A DNA stretch of 64,000 bases, taken from positions 1 through 64,000 of the forward strand of contig JAUIGL010000020.1 in assembly GCA_030430165.1 (NCBI GenBank), in the 5' to 3' direction. The position numbers were made by a program, and so were the translations under genes. Below, piece by piece: positions 60,422 to 64,000 of this stretch; position 1 is the first letter of the stretch; each line of letters begins with the position of its first letter. Below the pieces are notes generated by a model. It did no database searches. It was given only the letters and a program-made list of their open reading frames with translations, and was not told the origin of the DNA. The DNA comes from a bacterium. Its GTDB lineage: Bacteria; Desulfobacterota; Binatia; HRBIN30; CADEER01.

Positions 60422-63400
60422 CTATGGACAGGTCGGCGGGGCTGTGCAGTCCTTGCCGAGGAACTTCTTTCCGTCGCTGCCGTCGCGGCCGTTGAAGCCG
60501 TTGCAGCTCATGCAGTAGGCGTCGGCGCCGAAGGTGAAGGTGGTGTCGATGCTGCCCTGCGGCACGCCGAGCTGGAGGTCGAAGTCGAGAACCGTCGGCC
60601 CCTTGCCCTGGAGGATGGCTTTGATCTGCTTGCCGTCCTTCCAGATGACGCGCTTGGCGGTGCCGTCGTCGAGCTCCTTGTCCTTGTACTTGTAGCCCTT
60701 CGGGTTCGATTCGTTGCCGATGAGATCCCAGTTCTGACACGGCAGGTCGGTGGCGTGATTGGCGCCGGACGCAACGCTGGCCAGTGAGAGCGAGGCTTTG
60801 ACGGTGCCGATCGGATCGCTGCCGCAACGCGGGTCGCCGCTGCTGCCCGGCGCGGGGGTGGTGATCGACGAGTCCTTGCTCAGCAGCACGACTTTGTTCC
60901 GGTTCTCGTCGTCGGGCAGCTTGTTCTTGATCAGCAGCTTCTTGGTGGTGATCGCGCTGCCCATGCCCGGCACCGAGCCGGGGTCTGCCGGGTCGCTGCC
61001 GGCGTCGACCTCGTCACTGTCGAAGAAGCCGTCGAGGTCGCGATCGAGCGCCATGCGTTCGCCCGAGCCGAAGGGGGCGCAGGTGAAGGTCAGCTCCTGG
61101 CCGGGCGTCGCCGCCAGCGCCAACAGCTGCGCCAGGGTGAGCTGGGGCTCGTCAGCGCGGTCGGTGCGGAAGTTTCCGGTGCCGGTGTCGAGCAGCGCGC
61201 CGCGCGACTCGCCGGCGATCGTTCCCTTGACGACGATGTCGCACATCGTCGCGCCGGGGCCGAGCAAGTCGGAAGGATAGGCAGCCGAAGCGAGCGCGAT
61301 GCCGCCGTTGATGAGACCGTCGACTGCCGCCCCGTTGGTCGCGGTGCGCGTGATCTGCTGCCCCACTGCCGGCGGCAGATCGGTCGGGAAGACCATCATG
61401 AACGCCTCCATCTCCTGACGGTCCTGCGTGCTCAGGCTGAAGACGTCGGGCGTGAAGAAGCGGAACAGGGTGTCGACCCCGCCGTTGTGCAGGAAGCCGA
61501 AGCCGCGAATCTGGTCGCCGGTATTCGCCGAGCTGCCGACGAGAAAACCGTCGACCGCCAACATGCCGAACATGCCGACCTTCTGGTACTGGTTGCGCAG
61601 GTGCGGGATCTTGAACTCCTGGGTCAGCCCTTCGTTCGACGAGCCGCCGTCACCGCCGAAGAAACCGCTCGCCGCGTTTACGGTGTGGCAGCCATTGCAG
61701 TTGAGTCCGCCATCGCTGGGCGCGCCGAAGTAGCGGTCGAAGCCGGCCTGCTCGCTCGGCGCGTTGGTCCGCAACGAGTTGTCGAGCGCCCGGTTGGGGT
61801 TTGGCGGATAAACGATCTGCAGCGCGAAGTCGGTGAACTTCTGCATGTCGGGGGCAGAGAATTCGCCCTCGTCGCGCCCGACCAGTCCGGGGAAGGCGAC
61901 GTTGAACGCGTTGAACGCCGCGACCTCGCCGCCCTGGCGATCGCCGCGCCAGTGCTGCGGTCCCATGTTGCGCAGGCCGCGCAGGCTTTGCGTCGTCATC
62001 GGACCCTTCTGCGGATGGAACGGCGACCCCGATCCCGAGGTGAACGGATTGCCGTTGGCGACTTGGTCGTCGTCCGGATTGCCGAGATCCCAGCCGAGGT
62101 CGTCCATATCGCCGAAAATGTGGCAACTCGAGCAGGACGCCTCGCCGTTGCTGCCGGTGAGGATCGCGTCGTAGAGGAACGGCCGCCCCTCGACGACGCT
62201 GTCCGGCTCGGGGTTGTGCAGCGATACGCTCTGAATCTCGGCGCCGACGGCTCCCTGCGTCAGATCGACGACGACCACCGAGTTGTTGAAGCGGGTCAGC
62301 GTGTAGAGGTGGTCGCCATTGAGCACTACCGCCGCCGGGCCGCCGCCGGAGAGGGTGATGTGATCGGCGGAGTCGGGGGTGAAGTTGTCGTTCTCGAGCT
62401 CGGTGGTGTCGAACACGCCGATCTTGGCCGACCCGAACGCTGCAACGTAGAGGGTCGCGCCGTCCGCCGACACCGCCATGCCGACCGGCGTCGCCAGGCT
62501 GTCGTCCTCGACGCCGGCCGCCTGCGGCGTGTCGGAGTAGGTGATGTGCTTGTTGAGGTGGCGCGGGGTCACGCCGCCGAGGCCGTCGATGACGGTGATC
62601 CGCGACTGCGCCAGGTTGCCGCGCACCGTCGCCGGCTCGCCGGCAGGTTTCACGCCGGCGGCGAGCGTGCCCGGACCCTCGAAGCGGACGTGGTTCTGGG
62701 CATCCGTGTTGGAGACGTAGAGATCGCCGCTCACCGGGTTGGTCACCATGTTGAAGAGCACCGTCCCGACACCGGCGAAGCTGTCGACCTCGACCGGCGG
62801 ATTGGCGGTCGCATCGATCTCGAACACGTCGAGGTCGGGCAGATCGAAACGCACCGCCGCGCTCCAGTCGCGGCCGAGCTCGTCCTGCCACACCCCCGGG
62901 CTCGACCCGTCGCGGTTGAGCTTGACGATCAACCCGGTCTCCGGGCGATCGAGGTCCTCGTGATTCTGGTGCGGCAGCGGAATCCCGCCCGGCACCAGAA
63001 CCGATCCGCCGCCGTCCATGTTGACGTTGCACGACGGTTGGACGATGCCGTTGTCGAGATTGAAGCTCGAGGTGTTGCACACCGCTTGCTCGACCACGGT
63101 CGTCGTCTGGTTGCCGGAGTGAAACACCGCGGCATAGACGCTGTTGCCGTCGGGGCTCACCGCCAGCGCGCGCGGCTTGTCACCAAAGACGGTGACGATG
63201 GTCAGCGGGTCGCCGCCGGCGCTGCTGCCGAGGTTGAGCGCATCGAACACCCAGACATCGGCGCGCCCGATCCCGGGCGTGCTGTACTCGCCTCGCGGAT
63301 ACGGTGAGTTCTGTCCGCGATGGGCGGTGGTGACAAAGGCCCGATTGCCGCCGGGGCCTGCGAAGACGACGTCGTTCGGCTCGTCGCCGACGTGCAGCGT

Positions 63401-63727
63401 GCGCGCGACGTGCGGCGTTCCGGAAACGTCGACGATGCTGATGCTGTCCGACAGGTGATTGACCACCCACACCTCGTCGTTGGTACGCGCCGCCACCGCG
63501 ACCGGCTCCATGCCGACCGGCACCGAACCGGTGTGCGAGACTCCCCCCGGAGTCACGTCGAAGATCTCGAGACGTCCATCGGGAACGTTCACTGCGAACA
63601 GCGTCTCGCCGTTGGGCGAAAGCGCCAGCGGGCGAACCGGCCCGCTCTCGAAGGTGATGAAAGAAGTCTGAGCCCAGGCAGGCAGCGCCAGCAGCAGAGA
63701 CAACGCAAGGATAGGCAGAGTCCGCAT
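60422..63727 (-). CDS. Secreted beta-propeller / dihaem cytochrome c protein
   Basis: 1101 residues. Signal peptide 1-19; a YVTN-type beta-propeller over about 25-500 (repeated A-L-A-V-S-P-D-G-N-S-V-Y-type blades); a cytochrome part with C-S-S-C-H at 532-536 and C-N-G-C-H at 677-681, resembling dihaem peroxidase/MauG relatives; a calcium-type D-R-D-L-D-G-F-F-D-S-D-E loop near 915; and a separate C-terminal domain with four or more cysteines. It probably transfers electrons in the periplasm while binding a ligand on the propeller. No partner gene is next to it. Confidence 0.85.
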   Translation of the reverse strand: MRTLPILALSLLLALPAWAQTSFITFESGPVRPLALSPNGETLFAVNVPDGRLEIFDVTPGGVSHTGSVPVGMEPVAVAARTNDEVWVVNHLSDSISIVDVSGTPHVARTLHVGDEPNDVVFAGPGGNRAFVTTAHRGQNSPYPRGEYSTPGIGRADVWVFDALNLGSSAGGDPLTIVTVFGDKPRALAVSPDGNSVYAAVFHSGNQTTTVVEQAVCNTSSFNLDNGIVQPSCNVNMDGGGSVLVPGGIPLPHQNHEDLDRPETGLIVKLNRDGSSPGVWQDELGRDWSAAVRFDLPDLDVFEIDATANPPVEVDSFAGVGTVLFNMVTNPVSGDLYVSNTDAQNHVRFEGPGTLAAGVKPAGEPATVRGNLAQSRITVIDGLGGVTPRHLNKHITYSDTPQAAGVEDDSLATPVGMAVSADGATLYVAAFGSAKIGVFDTTELENDNFTPDSADHITLSGGGPAAVVLNGDHLYTLTRFNNSVVVVDLTQGAVGAEIQSVSLHNPEPDSVVEGRPFLYDAILTGSNGEASCSSCHIFGDMDDLGWDLGNPDDDQVANGNPFTSGSGSPFHPQKGPMTTQSLRGLRNMGPQHWRGDRQGGEVAAFNAFNVAFPGLVGRDEGEFSAPDMQKFTDFALQIVYPPNPNRALDNSLRTNAPSEQAGFDRYFGAPSDGGLNCNGCHTVNAASGFFGGDGGSSNEGLTQEFKIPHLRNQYQKVGMFGMLAVDGFLVGSSANTGDQIRGFGFLHNGGVDTLFRFFTPDVFSLSTQDRQEMEAFMMVFPTDLPPAVGQQITRTATNGAAVDGLINGGIALASAAYPSDLLGPGATMCDIVVKGTIAGESRGALLDTGTGNFRTDRADEPQLTLAQLLALAATPGQELTFTCAPFGSGERMALDRDLDGFFDSDEVDAGSDPADPGSVPGMGSAITTKKLLIKNKLPDDENRNKVVLLSKDSSITTPAPGSSGDPRCGSDPIGTVKASLSLASVASGANHATDLPCQNWDLIGNESNPKGYKYKDKELDDGTAKRVIWKDGKQIKAILQGKGPTVLDFDLQLGVPQGSIDTTFTFGADAYCMSCNGFNGRDGSDGKKFLGKDCTAPPTCP

Positions 63728-63859
63728 TTCGATTTCCCCTCCTCGAGCGCGGACGCACCCCTCCCCGCCTCGCGCCGATGAGCGAGCTTATAGAGGAAGC
63801 GACCTCCGCCGATCAAGCAAATTCTTGGGCCCACGATCCCAAAAAAGCAGATCAGCAGG

Positions 63860-64000
63860 TCACTCGAGGTAGCCGAGCGCGCGCAGCCGCTCGACCAGCG
63901 CGGGATCGCGATCGACGTCGTCGGTCGCCCTTGTCTGCGCTGTCGGCGGGGTGCGCAGCTCGTACGACTCGACCGGCGCAACGAAGGATCGCTCATCGGG
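63860..64000 (-). CDS. C-terminal end of a probable sulfatase (partial)
   Basis: 46 residues are open from the window edge to TGA 63860-63862. The end L-V-E-R-L-R-A-L-G-Y-L-E is the common C-terminus of arylsulfatase-type and related TPR-bearing proteins of deltaproteobacteria. The catalytic C-x-P-x-R would lie outside the window, so the assignment rests on this tail only. Confidence 0.45.
   Translation of the reverse strand, partial: PDERSFVAPVESYELRTPPTAQTRATDDVDRDPALVERLRALGYLE

Noticed and set aside
61487-63307. Plus-strand open frame of 606 codons
   Set aside because: Antisense to the propeller-cytochrome gene, no recognisable motif, no ribosome binding site.
63827-63850. TTGGG...CCCAA stem next to an A run
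   Set aside because: On the minus strand the T run comes before the stem, so it is not an intrinsic terminator for the partial sulfatase gene.
1-64000. tRNA, rRNA, CRISPR arrays, prophage or transposase genes
   Set aside because: Looked for on both strands; none seen. The only mobile-type signal is the non-autonomous element at 57224-57390.

Overview
The window is about two thirds G+C and densely coded. It comes from a Gram-negative bacterium: there is a TonB-dependent outer-membrane receptor, a secreted c-type cytochrome and other secreted proteins. A luciferase-like oxidoreductase of the F420 type, Rieske oxygenases of a kind also common in actinobacteria and sphingomonads, Cys-repeat secreted proteins and a truncated C-terminus of sulfatase type point to an uncultured lineage of the old deltaproteobacterial kind (Binatota or Myxococcota-like). 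This placement is inference; there is no rRNA or tRNA gene to confirm it.

Left part (1-14.2 kb), sugars and housekeeping: the end of a membrane protein overlapping a Rieske oxygenase; a non-phosphorylating deoxy-sugar pathway (mutarotase, DapA-type aldolase, lactonase, aldo/keto reductase on the minus strand; L-fuconate dehydratase divergent), which matches the L-fucose route to pyruvate and lactaldehyde; pyruvate kinase; a nitroreductase; a VapBC toxin-antitoxin pair with two tandem operator palindromes; xylulokinase and xylose isomerase; and a TonB receptor.

Centre (14.5-54.7 kb), a catabolic island of about 40 kb for a cyclic or steroid/terpenoid-like carbon skeleton, activated as acyl-CoA: two paralogous Rieske oxygenase modules (each alpha subunit followed by the same unknown 111-residue protein), one KshB-like reductase able to serve them, a Baeyer-Villiger-type monooxygenase, a P450, two 6-oxocamphor-hydrolase-like retro-Claisen enzymes, two heteromeric acyl-CoA dehydrogenase pairs, crotonases, thiolases with DUF35 zinc-ribbon partners (one fused), SDRs, an aldehyde dehydrogenase, a benzoylformate-decarboxylase-like enzyme, two acyl-CoA ligases, a heme-oxygenase-like diiron protein and two TetR regulators. 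The logic is oxygenation, ketone formation, C-C cleavage, CoA activation and beta-oxidation. The substrate is not shown by the sequence. Several promoters in this island carry related copies of a 19-bp dyad, ATTCTC-N7-GAGAAT, suggesting one shared repressor.

Right part (54.7-64 kb): a membrane protein with HEWGH, a secreted protein with two six-cysteine repeats fused to a beta-propeller, SDRs and a crotonase, a very long secreted beta-propeller/dihaem cytochrome, and the last 46 residues of a probable sulfatase.

The intergenic DNA is unusually rich in structure: a hairpin array with a 7-bp punctuation motif (60131-60421), a 167-bp element with terminal inverted repeats ending in TA (57224-57390), two 117-bp structured repeats that differ by a compensatory base pair (43931-44202), and a 42-bp palindromic repeat shared by two spacers 22 kb apart.
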